Source: Anas platyrhynchos
Taxonomy: Eukaryota; Chordata; Aves; Anseriformes; Anatidae
DNA length: 64,000 bases
Direction of reading: 5' to 3'
Assembly (NCBI RefSeq): GCF_047663525.1
Contig: NC_092594.1
Span: forward strand, 34,457,001 to 34,521,000
Each line of letters opens with the position of its first letter. The stretch's first letter is position 1. The notes under the pieces were generated by a model that was not told the origin of the DNA, made no database searches, and saw only the letters and a program-made list of their open reading frames with translations. The position numbers were made by a program, and so were the translations under genes. Positions 21,501 through 33,375 of this stretch are shown here, in pieces.

Positions 21501-24469
21501 ATGTAGGGTGAGAAATATGGGACGTGAGCAAATGGTGGGATGGGGCCTTCGGCGGCCATGTGCTGTGGTAGGAAGCAAGGTCAGCTACTGGCCAGCACGT
21601 TCACAGAGCAGCCGAAAAAATGTGCCACAAAACTTGCGAGAGCTCTCGCGTATTGTCTCTAACACGCATTAAATCCAGCTTTACAACTGCCTGTGAAAAG
21701 ATAACTGCCTGGGATTTATAAAAAGAATCACTTAGCAAAACAGAGAGCCGGGCTGGGAAAGGAATTCAGCCCTGCCTTCACTGTCACCGGGGCCGGTGTC
21801 CTCAGTCACAAAACAAGGTGGCAGTGTGGTGGTGGGGGTTGCTGAAGGAGCTGGGGGTCCAGCTCTGGAACTGCAAGACACACCCGAGGGGCCACCACGC
21901 TCCTCGGGTGTGAGCGGTGGAGGAGAGGCGGCCATTGGGCAGTGCTGGTGAACCTCCAGCTGGCTTTGAGGCCCACTGGGCACGCGGGTGCCTGAGGGTG
22001 AGCAGGAGAAGTGGCTGGAGAGGCTCATGATACATCAGACACGAGTGCCCGTGGCCTCCAAGATGCCCAAGGTGAACTTTCCGTGAAGGCAGCTGTGGAC
22101 CACAGCTGGTAGGGGGCAGGTTTGGGGGAGCCTCTTCCACCGCTGGCCTCCAGCCGCCTCCTGCCTGCAGGGGCAAGCGCTGTGGGAACGTGCAGAAAGC
22201 AGTCAGGACTAACGTGACGATGAAGGCTTTCAGACGAAAACACTGCAAGATATTTTACTGTTAAGGCCAAATTTTTCTCCTGTTCTCAGCTCCCAGCACG
22301 TGTGTTTAGCCTCCTAGTGTTGGATGTACTTGTGGGCCCTTTTCCTCCAAATAAAGCGAAGACTTTTGCTGCCTTGGCTGTTGCTGTTCTCCCCGTCTGG
22401 TGCTGTCACTCAGTCACCTGTCTGCTTTCATTTATTTCAACATTTTATGGGCCCACTCCCAGATGATGTAAAGTGCTAAAACTCCAGGCCGCGCTCCAAA
22501 AACATCAAACTGCAGCTCAGTGTAGGATCTAGACCTTCGGGTTTACTTACCTAGGCGAAGGAAAAATGGAAATGTTTTATGGAAAGCAAAAGATGGAAAA
22601 GGAAGCTGAAACCAACAGTTGAACATGTTGGCTATATAAGGATTGTATAGCTATTATAGTTACCTCGCATATCCTTTTTATAAGCGAAGCCATCATAGAC
22701 AGATAAGTTAGTAATTAAGGGTGACAAGAATATACCATTGTTCCAATAATAAGGAACTGTATTAGTCTTATCAAGGATAAATGGAGGCAGATTTAGTACG
22801 GTTCAGCATTGTGCTGATGGGCCACAAAAGCCCTTTTTTCACCAGAGAGCTCAGGATAGAGCCAGGTCAGAAGCTGATTACTGCTATCTGTTAAGCCATT
22901 TCACTTCCCTCTCGCTTGCTCATCTTCTTTTGATTGCAGATGTGCTTTTGTCACAGCCCACGTTGTGAAGCAGCTCCCAGGGCTGTGAAGCTGAGCAGGA
23001 GGAAGCAGGAGATTTTGGGAAGAGGGCTGTCTCCAGCCTGTGTTAAAGCCTGGACTCACTTCTCAAGTCTAGCATACCGAGCTGTGGACTCATGCAGCTG
23101 TTCTCTGTCTCTTTCTGCCCTCTCCATCCACAGCGAGGCCCATTTATTTTTACAAAACCCTTAAGAAGAAACGATCAGCCAGCAATAAACCATTGTCCTT
23201 CCTGAACGATTAATTACCATTATCTCTAATACCAACCAAGAGCCTGCAGTAAGCTCTGAACTTCATTGCATTGAGGTGTCTGTCCACATCCAGACTAATG
23301 CCAATGACAGGGCTGGCTTGAGGCACGTTGTGCTGGGGGTGGCACAGTGAATCACCGGAGGCGGAGAGCCTTCTGTCCAGAGAGAGCTGACAGTTTCCTG
23401 GCACAGTGGTATTTACACCTCCAGGGAAGTGAAACTACACTCTTTCAAAAAGATGAGCAGCCAGACTAGCTAAGGAAAGGACAGGGAATGTTTTGGGGAG
23501 GGAGGTTAACTCTCAAAGTGCTGGAAGGCTTCGTACGGAGATGGAGCAGGGAAGCCCCTGAGCTCTGTCAGGGATGGCACATCTCCAGCTCAGGGATGCC
23601 ACTTTCTGGGGGGACTTTCCCTCGCTCAGTCTGGCTCTGACACATTTAATGCCATTATGGAGAAGTTGCAGCCCTTTATTTCCCAAGCTATCATTTTTGT
23701 GGGATTTAATTTTTTTCTGCAGTTACCTAGAAACACGGGTAGGTAAGAAGATGTAAATGCTCTGGGTAAAAAGTGAGGCAAGGTGATTAGGGAGAAAGCT
23801 TAGCTTTTACTAGGTCAACAGACAAGGCTGCGGGCAGGCTCTGAAGGCAGCAGACAAGCTCATGGGCACAGCAGTACAGCTGGAGCAGCACCACTGCTGC
23901 TGGATGGAAGAGGGTGATCTTTGCTGTTTGCAACTGAGACCATGCAACATGAGGAAAAGAGAGCCAAACGAAGCATATACTGCCTACACTCACGGAAGAA
24001 ACAGCACCTTTCCCAAAGGTCTTGCCCCCTGTAGTCCTCAGACTACCAGGCACTGACCCAAACAGTCAGACCTGCAGACCTGTTTTTATCTAAGCATATA
24101 TCCCTCACACTGATAAAAGGTGTTCCCTCTCCTTTCAGCCATACTGTGCTTATCTCCTCAGGCCACCACGGCTACAACACGAGTTTTTCAGCATTCACTG
24201 GTGGCGTGATATTCCCTCTGCAACCACACAGCTCATCACACCAGCGCCAGCAGTGCTTGTAGGCAGCCCAACGCCAGGCCAGAAAGGTGAAGTGGTGCAG
24301 GAGGCACTGGGCAAGGAGAGCAGATGTGGAGCATCTGGGACTGGTTTTACTGGGTGCTGAGGTCTTCACACACTGTGGCAGCCAGAAGAGCTAGATGGCT
24401 GCTCTATAGATTTCCTAAAAAAATGTAATTAATGCTGCTTTTAAGCTTCTCTTTAGCATGTCTGCGCTG

Positions 24470-24537
24470 AAAAGGAAAAAAAGAAGGAAAAAAAAAAAAA
24501 AGAAAGAAAAATAAGAGAAAAAAATAAAAGAAAAAGC
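24470..24537 (+). repeat. A-rich low-complexity tract
   Basis: Runs of A broken by single G or T for about 68 bases. No transposon body could be joined to it. Confidence 0.85.
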
Positions 24538-24914
24538 CTATTACTGGCTCCCTGGAGTCTGCTGTAATGGCTGAGTGCTGGGAGACATTCAGACTTCACG
24601 GGGCTCTTGGGAATGTCCGTGTAGCTGGAGCTCATCCCTTGTGTAGTGCTGCGTTTGCTGGAGCTCTGCTGAAAGCAAAGTTAGCCAGTTTTGTCTTTGG
24701 TTGTACGTGTTTGCTGCTATGTTGAACATTAGCATTTTAATCAAGGAAGCAGAGAAGCTTCAGCCTCATATATTCACCACGTGACACAAAGCTAATACTT
24801 GCCGTGATTTAGCAGCCAGTGCAGACCTTTGATGCCTTCTCTGCTCAGGTGGAATAGCCGTGCTCATGGCCAGCCTCAGGCATGGCTGTGGGGTTTCCAG
24901 GGCTGCAAATTGGT

Positions 24915-24915
<1 letters not shown>

Positions 24916-24954
<39 letters not shown>
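24916..24954. repeat. Homopolymer of 39 T
   Basis: An unbroken run of 39 T on the plus strand. Read on the minus strand it could be the poly(A) tail of a retrocopy whose body would lie above 24955. That flank shows no AATAAA, no recognised gene and no obvious target duplication, so it is listed only as a homopolymer. Its exact length may suffer from assembly error. Confidence 0.9.
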
Positions 24955-27684
24955 CACCATGAGCCCAATATCAGCTGATACTCCATCAGAGCTGCAACAT
25001 CTGCTGCATGTAAAGCAACTCTGGGTGGTGGGTTGCATGTGTGTTAGCCCGACTGCTGTGCCTCTTCCCAGAGAAAGGAGCTCAGACCTGAAATGTGGAG
25101 AGTGTGTGGGGCCTCCCTATGGGAAAAATTCCAGCAGTTCAAGAAAGCTTTGCCTGACTAAGAATTTATCAGGAACATCAGGATTCAACAATTTCCTCCC
25201 TCTACCCGTTTTTAGGCAAATCTAAAATCCTTTGTAGGTTGGTAGATTTTTCCACCATTTCTTTGTGGAAAGATATGCTCCTAGGAAGCTCTTACCATCT
25301 TACTATGTTTGCAAAATGGAAATTTCCCTTACAGGAATCCCACAGCTTTGACATGCCCACTTACCTACAACAGCACCAGCAGAGGGCCGCACACTGTCCT
25401 GGTGCTGCTGTGCTAATTCAAGTTCTGAATGAAGAATGGAAGGAATTTCAGACCATTGCTCATCCATAAATCCTTCTGCAGATGAGATTATCAGTACCCT
25501 TCCTTTTCCAGGACTTCCCACCACAACCATGTTCCTCAGTGTGGTGCAGCTTTGCAAACTTCTGGTTAGGACCACTGCAGTCCTTTTAGTACATTACAGG
25601 CTTCAAACACACAGGTTTGGGGGCTAGAGCCTTGCTAGATGATGGACATTGCCACTGCAGAAACCACTTCAGAAACCACCAAAGAGAGAGCTATGGACAG
25701 TTGCAGGTTGAACCCCAAATAAACCTAAGGTCACAGGTGAAAATGGCGTGATTTGAAGAAGTAGGACAAATATTTTCCGTGCTAAGACTTACTTACTGGA
25801 TTAAGCGGGAGTGCCTGAGCCAGTATATCAACAAACACATCTAATTAGGCATTTTAAGAAGATGCAAATTAAGGCAGAGATAAACAGCAGGAGGTCTCTC
25901 CCTTGCTGTACGTGTGCTGGGTGTAGGAACGCCTCCCCATCTGCAAGCTGTAGGGCACAGCAGCTTGGCAGGCTGCACCCCGCTCTGCCAGGCCACCTAT
26001 GGGCACCTCATGCTTCCCTTGAGGCCTCGGCAGTGGCTTTTAGTGTCCCCTCTATGAGAAGGCAGTGTTATGTTGAGGAATTATTGCATGTAGAGAGCCC
26101 AGACCTCCCTCCCTGTATGGGCAGAAGGCGTGTGGGTGCATGGCACGGGTGGAGGCCTGCGGCCTGGCCTGCGGTGTGGACACTCCTGGCCTGATATGAG
26201 GGCCTGGCAGCCTCACCCCAGCTTGTGGGGTTGATAATTGAAATGTATTGAAATTTCTGGCTTATTTAGCCTGACTGTACAGCAAAATACAACGCTTTAC
26301 ATGTGAGCTAGATGTGGTGGATCAAGCAGCAGCACTCTCCCCGAGCAGCGGGAGGGAGAGCGGCGCTGCTGCAGCAGCACGAGGATCGGGCACGGCAGCC
26401 TTACCTGGGGGAGGCAATTACAGGAACAATCTCGCTTTCTCTGTTCCTCTTTGTTCCTGTTCTTGCAGGGGCTGAAGCTGTCTTTTATATCTCCTTGTTT
26501 TCTCCACCGTGTTCTCACCGTGCATGGGATGTTTTGCATATATTGCCCAGAGATTCTGCCTTTATCACGGAGAATCCCTTTGTGCCCTCACCCAGCTGTG
26601 CTGCAGCACCTCGAGCACCAGCATGAAGGAGAGGGAAGATGTTGAAGGGCCAAGGCCATCCAAGAGGTGCCAGCTCTCTGCCACTTGTGTCACGGGCACC
26701 CTCAGCATGTATAGCCTCTAGCCTGTTGCAAATTGTCCGTTTTGGGTTTGTGTCTGCCCTGCTCAGGGAACGAGGGAAGATCCCAGCTGGCTGTGGGGCT
26801 GGAGGAGCAGTGCTTTGGCACGGAGCGGCCTCTCTTACCTTGCCTCCCTGCAGTCCCGTGCACACAGAGCCCTGTGCAACCGCTGCCTGGGAGTGCTTCA
26901 GAAACCTGTTAACCAAATCTCAGTTAAAAATAATACCGAGCAGGTGACAAGCAGAAGAACATGTGTCATTGTGCTTTGATATGGGAGCTGGTGATTCACG
27001 GCGCCCGCGTTGCTCACGGACGGCAGGCGCTGATACAGGTGCCTGCGGCAGAGAAATCCAGGTGTCCTCTGGGGCTGAGCTCTGTCCTGCCCTCCTCATA
27101 CCTCTGTTTCTCTGGCCCCTTTTAGGAAACTATTCCGTGTCTGCAAGCAAAAAGAGCCACGTACCCACATGTGTTCAGCCAGCCAGAGTGGCTACCAGCA
27201 GATGTGAATTACGTGACGGGGCTTTGCATCAGCCCCTACAGCCCGTGCAGATAAACCCGGAGCTGTTTTGAACCAGCACAATGAGGGGCTGCGGCAGCGC
27301 AGGAACAGCAGCCCGGTGCAGATATAACCATAGAAATATCTTCATCTGCCAGTGAGGTGCAGCTGCAGCTCGGGAGCAGCACAATGGATCTGTGAGGGTG
27401 CATGACATAGCAGGGAGCGGTGTGACAGCCGTTAATGAAATTTGCCTCCACCTGGGTGATTAGGAAGCGTGCACAAAGCCAGCTGCCAGTCACACAGCTC
27501 ATCCTGCACCTTAGATCAGAGCACACTCAGCTTGTTTAAAATCCAGATATACCCACGATTGCTGCAGGGCAAAAAGATCCCGCTGGAACAGGGGAGAGGG
27601 GAAGTATTGGCATTTGACAGGGAGATGAGAACTGAAGGGGTCACCAAGCGGTGGGGTTCCCCCTGTGCTGCAGTGTGGGTGTCC

Positions 27685-27790
27685 CACAGTACTGGGTTTG
27701 GCTGGGATAGAGTTGATTTTCTTCATAGGTACTGGTATGTGCTGTGTTTTGTGTATAGGGGAAAAGCAATACTGGTAAGTATTATTATAT
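27685..27790 (+). mobile_element. Fragment of an avian ERV LTR (probable)
   Basis: The stretch beginning CTGGGTTTGGCTGGGATAG, followed by a GAGTTGATTTTCTTC-type block and CTGGTATGTGCTGTGTTTTG, resembles, from memory, a dispersed LTR sequence common in bird genomes (ERVL-like). Only about 100 bases are recognisable, with no paired end or target duplication, so this is an old, broken piece. Confidence 0.45.
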
Positions 27791-28059
27791 GAGTGATAGA
27801 TAATACTCCTCTCTGCTGCCTGAAGCTCTCCCTCCAGGTTCCCCGACTCCTGCACCCCAAGGACCACCGGTGTCTGTGCTCACCGCGCTGTCTCAGACAC
27901 ACACAGCACTGTGCAAACCCACCCAACACCCTCCGAGGCCAGCACACTGACAGCCCCAGCCATACCGGCCCCCAACCCCTGACACCCCCCAGCAGACCTT
28001 GATATTGGCCCCTCAGGTGTCTGCCATAAAAAACACAATACTCTGCGTTTGGGCAGATG

Positions 28060-28960
28060 TTTCATTTTTTCCATTTCCTTTTTTCCTTTTCCTTTTTTCC
28101 TTTTTCTTTTTTCCTTTACCTTTTCTTTGCTTTGCTTTTCTTTTTTTCTTTTTTCTTTTTTTTTTTTTTTTTGCTTTATCTTCTTTTTTCCCCCTCTTTT
28201 TCCTTCTTATTTTTTTCTTTCTTTTTTTTTTGTTTTCCTTTTTCCTTTCCCTTTTTCTCCTCTTTTATTTCTTTTCCTTTTCCATTTTTTCCTTTTTTTT
28301 TCCTTTTAATTTGTTCCTCTTTCTTTCTTTCTTTTTTTTTTTGCTCTTGCTTTACCTTTTTCTGTTTTATTTTCTTTTCCTTTGCTCCTCTTTCTTTTGT
28401 GCATTTGATTTTCCTTTTTTTTCCTTCTTTTCCTTTTCCCTTTTCACCTTTCTCTTTTTTTTTTTTTTTTTTGCTTTTGCTTCCTTTGTTTTTTTCTTTT
28501 CCTTTTTTGTTTTTTCTTTTTTTTTTGCCTTTGCTTTTCCTTTTTTCTTTTTTTTCCTTTTTCTTTTTTTCTTTTCTTTTCTTTTCTTTTCTTTTCTTTT
28601 CTTTTCTTTTCTTTTCTTTTCTTTTCTTTTCTTTTCTTTTCTTTTCTTTTCTTTTCTTTTCTTTTCTTTTCTTTTCTTTTCTTTTCTTTTCTTTTCTTTT
28701 CTTTTCTTTTTTTTTTCTTTTTCCCTATTTTTTGCTCTTGCTTTTCCTTTTTCTTTTATTTTCTTTCCTTTTTTTTTTTTTTAATTTTATTTTTTCGGGA
28801 GGAGGTGAGTGCCTTTTTTTCCTTTTTTCCTTTTTTTCCCCTTTCTCCTTTTTTCCTTGTTTCATTTTTTCCTTTTTTTCCTTTCTCTTTCTTTTTCCCC
28901 TTTCCCCTTCCTCCCCCCTTTCCCCTTTCCCCCTTCCCATTCCCACACCTCCCTCCTTTC
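28060..28960. repeat. 0.9-kb polypyrimidine tract
   Basis: The plus strand is almost purely C and T, with T-rich blocks such as TTTTCC and CTTTT, changing to C-rich CCCTTTCC near the right end. Rare A or G bases break it. It ends at the CpG island of the probable TMEM61 promoter. Such long homopurine-homopyrimidine DNA can form triplex (H-DNA). A Phe-rich 505-codon frame runs through it but is only repeat translation. Confidence 0.95.
28571..28710. repeat. Microsatellite (CTTTT)28, perfect
   Basis: Twenty-eight uninterrupted copies of CTTTT lie inside the larger pyrimidine tract. Perfection over 140 bases implies a young, still changing array, likely to vary in length between individuals. 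Confidence 0.95.
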
Positions 28961-29230
28961 ACCCCTCCCTTCCCCGCGCCGGGAGCATCCCGGGGGGGGT
29001 CCCGGCAGCGCCCCGCCCGCCCCCCGCCCCGCCCCGGGGCCGAGCTCCGCGGGAGCCGCCGGGCGGCCGGAGCGGGGCTGGCGGCAGCGGGGTGAGTGCG
29101 GGGGGACCGGGTGGGGACAGGCGGGGGGCAGCAGCGGGGGACCCGCAGTTCCCGTGCTGCGGGGCGGGGTGGGCTCGGGACACCGGGAGATGGAGGCGTG
29201 CGGTGCTCCGGGGGGCTGCGGGAAGGGTCA
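28961..29230 (+). promoter_or_regulatory. CpG island with probable non-coding first exon of TMEM61
   Basis: A dense GC/CpG block is followed by a strong splice donor GTGAGT at 29092-29097. The next plus-strand gene, TMEM61, has an acceptor (TTTCAG, exon from 31649) 48 bases before its ATG. A 5' UTR exon ending at 29091 and a 2.6-kb intron is therefore the simplest model. It could also serve another, non-coding transcript. Confidence 0.45.
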
Positions 29231-29235
29231 GGGCA

Positions 29236-29432
29236 TCCCGTCCCGTCCCATCCCATCCCCATATCCCATCCCATCCCATCCCATCCCATCCCATCCCATC
29301 CCATCCCATCCCCATGTCCCATCCCATCCCATCTCATCCCATCCCTTCCTATCCTCATCCTCATCCCCATCCTCATCCCCATCCCCATCCCATCCCATCC
29401 CCATCCTTATCCCCATCCCACCCCACCCCATC
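29236..29432. repeat. Imperfect CCCAT pentamer satellite
   Basis: Nearly 200 bases built from CCCAT/CCATC units, first regular, then mixed with CCTCAT and CCCCAT variants. It lies just inside the putative first TMEM61 intron. All frames through it are repeat translation. Confidence 0.9.
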
Positions 29433-31648
29433 CCACCTGCACTGCCCGTGGGATAGCACCAGGACCACGCCAATGCTCTCAAAAACTTATTCAGCGCAGC
29501 GCTTTGGGGCAGTCCAGCCCCTACCTAATGCCAGCGGCAGCACAGCAAAGTCCAAGAGAGGCAGAAAGCCTTAATTCCACCCCCGTGCCTCGCTGTGTCC
29601 CGGTGCTGCTCCTCCTGTCCCGTCCACGTGCGGCTGCAGGTGGAAGGGCACCCAGGAGCTGGATTTCTGCTTGCGGGCGCTGGGAGGGATTCAAAAACTC
29701 TTCTCATTTCTTGCGTCTCCGGAGAAGAGTGTTTTTCTGAGTAATGCTCAGTAGCCCCTATGAATCACCATCTGCATAACTTTATATGGGGGCTGCTATT
29801 CTCAGCATCTCCCTGGAACTATGCAAACTATTACCCTTCCTATCTGCCTGCGAGCTCAACGTGCAGACCTTTTTTTTTTTTAATTTTTTCCCAGGAAAGC
29901 CTGTTGAGGAGCGGGTCAAGGAGATGGGGCAGAGCAAAACGCAGCTGGGGAGGTGGGGACATGGGCTTGGAAGGAGGCACTCGCTGTTTTCGGAGGGGCA
30001 GCCCCTCCTGGGAGCCTGGGCAGGAGATGTGCAGCAGGACACCCGATGTGCCGGGTGCTGCCTCCTGCCCCGGTGCACACCTCGCACCCACCCGCGCTCC
30101 TCTGGCCTCTTCCTGCAGAAGAAAAAAACCTCACGCGTTATTCAAAGGGCTTTGGATGATGCCCGGGAGAGCCGTGCCAGCCCCATGGGGTCCAGGAAAG
30201 GTTTTGGCAAGGGGACGTTGGCGATGGCAGCACGGGGGGAGCTGCCCCCACGCTGGCGCTGCGGGAGCACGTGCCGGGTGGGCTGGGGGAGCTTTCGGTG
30301 CTGCTCCCCGCGTTGCTTGTGTCAGGAGAGAAGGCTTTGTTCTCCAGCTGTCACTCTGCCACCTTCCAGAGGCTCTCCCTCCGCCTTCTGCCTCCCCCTC
30401 GCTCCCAGATGTGCGCAGTGCGGGGGCCAGAAAATTCCCTGTACCCATGTGAGGAGCTGCAGCATCCCCCAAAGCTCCCTGCACCGACCCCAAGAGGGTG
30501 CTGACCGGGGCACTTCAGCACTTGGTGATGCTCCAGTCCAGGCTTCTGGCTCGCAGGGACCTGTAATTTCCATGCAGTTGTATCAGGAGCTTCACTGGGG
30601 GGGGGGTTCTGGGGCTTTTTATTCTTATTTTTTTCCAAACAATGTTGGGTGAAAAATCTCCAGGAAAAGGCAGAGCTCTCAAAGGCACCCAGAGGTCAGG
30701 AGCGTCCTTGTGCCCCCTGCCCCGTGCGGTCCTCCTGTGACTTTCCGAGCTCCCCCTTTCTCCTCAGAGTCCTTCATTAGAGGTAGATCGGATCAGACGG
30801 GGTTTCTTTCACTACCAACTAATTCGGCTTTCCGTGGAGCGAGCCCATCTGATAACGGGGGTCAGCCAGAGCTTCGTTTTCTCAGTGCTTTGTGGCCTCG
30901 GCCCCGCTGCCTGGCATAGCAGAAGCACCCACGTCAGCGGCAGGTCGTGCCCTCTGCGAGGGCTGAGCTCGTGCCCAGCAGATTCCTGGCTTTTAACGCA
31001 GACGGGGACTGGTTCCTGCTCCCAGCTGTGCCCTGCACCGGGTGGCAGAGGGGAGCAGCTGCTGGGGGCTCCATGGGGTCACTCCTCGGGGTCCCTCGCT
31101 CCTTGGTCCCAGGGGTGGCCCTTGGACACCTTCCCTGAGGACCCTGGGGATGCAGCCCCCTGGTCTCTGGGGCTGGGGGCTTGGAGCAGCGATGCCGGGC
31201 ACCTCCTGGCACCACAGGGCTGGTTTGTGTCCAGCCTGAGACGAGAAAACACGCGCTGATAATTCTGGAGCGGTGACATCTGAAATTTATGTCCCTCCCC
31301 TAACCCTTCTCCTAAGCCTTGCTTTGATCTGAGACCCAGCTGGCGTTTTTCCGAGGCTGCGAGGAAGTCTGGAAAAAAAATACCCCAAAGACGAGAACTC
31401 TGCACGTCCCCAGGGCTGCCCCCTGAGCTCCCCCGGCTGCGATTTTCATCTGTCGGGATGGGAGCGCTGGGTCATTCCTGCAAAACATTTTTATGGGGAA
31501 GGTTTTTAGGTCCAAGGGGGCGGCTGTCTTCGCTCTGCACGAGGGATCCCAACGGGAGATGGTGGAAAAACCCCTCCTGCTGGCGGGTGGCGAGCAGCTG
31601 AGGAGGACACCCCGCCTCGCCCCTCTCCAGCCCTTCCTTGTGTTTCAG
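29433..31648. other. Putative TMEM61 first intron, no coding feature seen
   Basis: GC-rich sequence with several open frames on both strands, up to 288 codons, none showing family motifs or matched splice sites. It contains a short T-run at about 29871-29882 and a G-run near 30598-30607. It is best read as intron or upstream DNA of TMEM61. Confidence 0.5.
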
Positions 31649-31696
31649 GACGCTGCCTCGCTCTTCTCCCCTCCCTGCCGCGCTGAAACCCGAAGG

Positions 31697-33263
31697 ATGG
31701 CAGCCGCCTCGCTGCGCTACGGCGTCACCATCACCGGGGCCGTGCTGCTGGTGACGGGGACGCTGTGCTTTGCCTGGTGGAGCGACGGCGAGGTGGGCTC
31801 CTCCGCCGGCACCGGGGCTCGCCTCCTGCCTCCCCGCGAGGCTCAGGCGGTGCCCAGCTCCTCCAACGCGCTGCTGCGCTCCGTCAGCTTCTTCTGCTGC
31901 GGCATCGGTGGCATCCTCCTGCTCTTCGGGCTGCTCTGGTCCGTCAAGGCCAACGCCAGGGTGGTGTCCCGGCGCTACCAGTACCACTTCCCCCGGGACC
32001 TGCAGTACTTCACCGCCGAGCCCCTGGAGAAGTGGCACTGCAGGTGGGTGCCGCGGGTCTCCCCCGTGGCTCTGGGATGAATCGGGGAACAAAAAAGGCT
32101 GAAAGAAGCTGTAAAAACGTAAAGCCATAATCATCCTGTCGGGGCAGGAGGCAGCATTCCTGCTTCTTGGGGATTTTTGGTGCCCACCTGACCCCAGGGG
32201 TGAGGTGGGAGCTGCTCTGGGTGCCTTTTCGGGCTTTGCACCAGTTTGTTCCCAGTTTGATTCCTGTGCCGGTGCGGTGGCATCGCCCTGGCACTGCTGG
32301 CGCTGTGACAGCCAGAGCCAGCAGAAAATGCCAGGGTGCATGCCCTGGCATCCCGCACGGGGAGAATCAGCCCCCTCCAAACTGCCGGTGCTGCGCAGGG
32401 CAAAGGTTTTTGTGGAGGTTTTCCCTGTACACACGCCGTGTTTGCTCAGCTGGAAGCAGCAGCAGCGGGGCTGGTGCACGGAGGGCTCGGGAGGGCACTC
32501 AACTGGCAACGTACTGCCCGGCTCCAGGCAGCCTCTGGGCTTTTTGGGGGTGGTTTGGGGCTGCAGGAGGGGTTAGGAAGGTGGTGGGGATGCTCTTCTG
32601 CCTGTGGGTGTGGAATGGGGGCTGAAAGCCAGCCCCTCGCTGCCTCACAGCCAGCCTGACGTGTAGCTGTAGCCCCGGTGCCGGAGGTGGCAGCTTGCCT
32701 GGCTGCATCTCCTCTTCTTGGGTGAGAGCTCAGTGGGAATGGGGTGATGCTGCCTCATTGCAATGGTTCCTCCTGCGTGGCTCCTTGTCCTCCTGCTGCC
32801 AGGCAGCACCTGGCACGGTCTCTGCTTGTCTCCAAGCACACACAGCCCTGGGCTCAGGGCTTGCCTGATGGGGCTGGAGGATGCTCCAGGTGACAGGGAG
32901 CCGGGATGCTCCAACCAGTGGGCGCAGGGATGCTCCAGGTGACAGGGTGCACTGCCGGGTGTCTTCTCCCCTCCCAGCTCCTGGGACTCCAGCGCCATCC
33001 CCACCTACGAAGAAGCCCTGAGCTGCAGACCTGCCCACGGCGCCCCGGCCCTGCTGCAGCCGGCGGCGAGGAAGGAGGAGCGGGCGGCTCCGCTGTACCA
33101 CTACCTGCAGGAGGACGAGCGCTGGCAGGGCGGCCGCCGCCGCAGCTCCTCCGACAGCGCCCTGTTCCGCCCCAGCCCCTCCTGGCTGGAGGCCCAGCAC
33201 CCCGCGGAGCCGCGGGCGACGCCGCCGCCCAGCTACGAGAACATCAGCGGCCGCGGCGCCTGA
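31697..33263 (+). CDS. TMEM61: Transmembrane protein 61
   Basis: A two-pass membrane protein of unknown function, placed beside BSND as in human. Two coding exons, 31697-32043 and 32978-33263, total 633 bases, or 210 residues plus stop, the same length as human TMEM61. The first helix contains GAVLLVTGTLCFAWWS and the second SVSFFCCGIGGILLLFGLLW. Then comes YHFPRDLQYFTAEPLEKW, the exon junction, and SSAIPTYEEALSC. The cytosolic tail ends with PPPSYENISG, a possible PPxY-like/tyrosine motif resembling PPPSYESIS in human. The chosen ATG follows an acceptor at 31648. The same frame is open further upstream to an ATG at 31493, but that part lies before the acceptor and does not look like protein. 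Confidence 0.93.
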
Positions 33264-33369
33264 TGGAGCGCGGGGACGGACTCCGGGTGGAGGCGCGGGG
33301 GCTGTCCTGATCGCCGGGGGCTGCGGGTCCTGTTCGGGTAGCAGCATGCTGGGAAGGCTTTGTATTTTT

Positions 33370-33375
33370 AATAAA
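33370..33375 (+). other. TMEM61: TMEM61 poly(A) signal
   Basis: AATAAA lies 107 bases after the TMEM61 stop, giving a very short 3' UTR. A second AATAAA at about 33513 could serve a longer form. Confidence 0.7.

Larger units (their letters stand above)
18571..27684. other. Gene-poor interval between DHCR24 and the TMEM61 promoter
   Basis: About 9 kb of ordinary mixed sequence without a convincing exon on either strand. Open frames are all shorter than 150 codons and lack family motifs. It holds homopolymer tracts (T-rich 19029-19065, A-rich 24470-24537, T39 at 24916-24954). In human this interval is much longer and also gene-poor. Enhancers may lie here, but nothing can be named from sequence alone. 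Confidence 0.6.

Noticed and set aside
24916-25240. Processed retrocopy with a 39-A tail on the minus strand
   Set aside because: No gene-like body, poly(A) signal or target duplication could be seen beside it.
26511-27526. Several 90-130-codon frames in the DHCR24-TMEM61 interval
   Set aside because: They overlap each other on both strands, have no recognised motif and no paired splice sites.
28057-29574. 505-codon Phe-rich plus-strand open frame
   Set aside because: It is translation of the polypyrimidine tract and the CCCAT satellite; no domain, no splice or start context.
31493-31696. N-terminal extension of TMEM61 from an upstream ATG
   Set aside because: It precedes a good splice acceptor and a helix-first start; the human length is met exactly from 31697.
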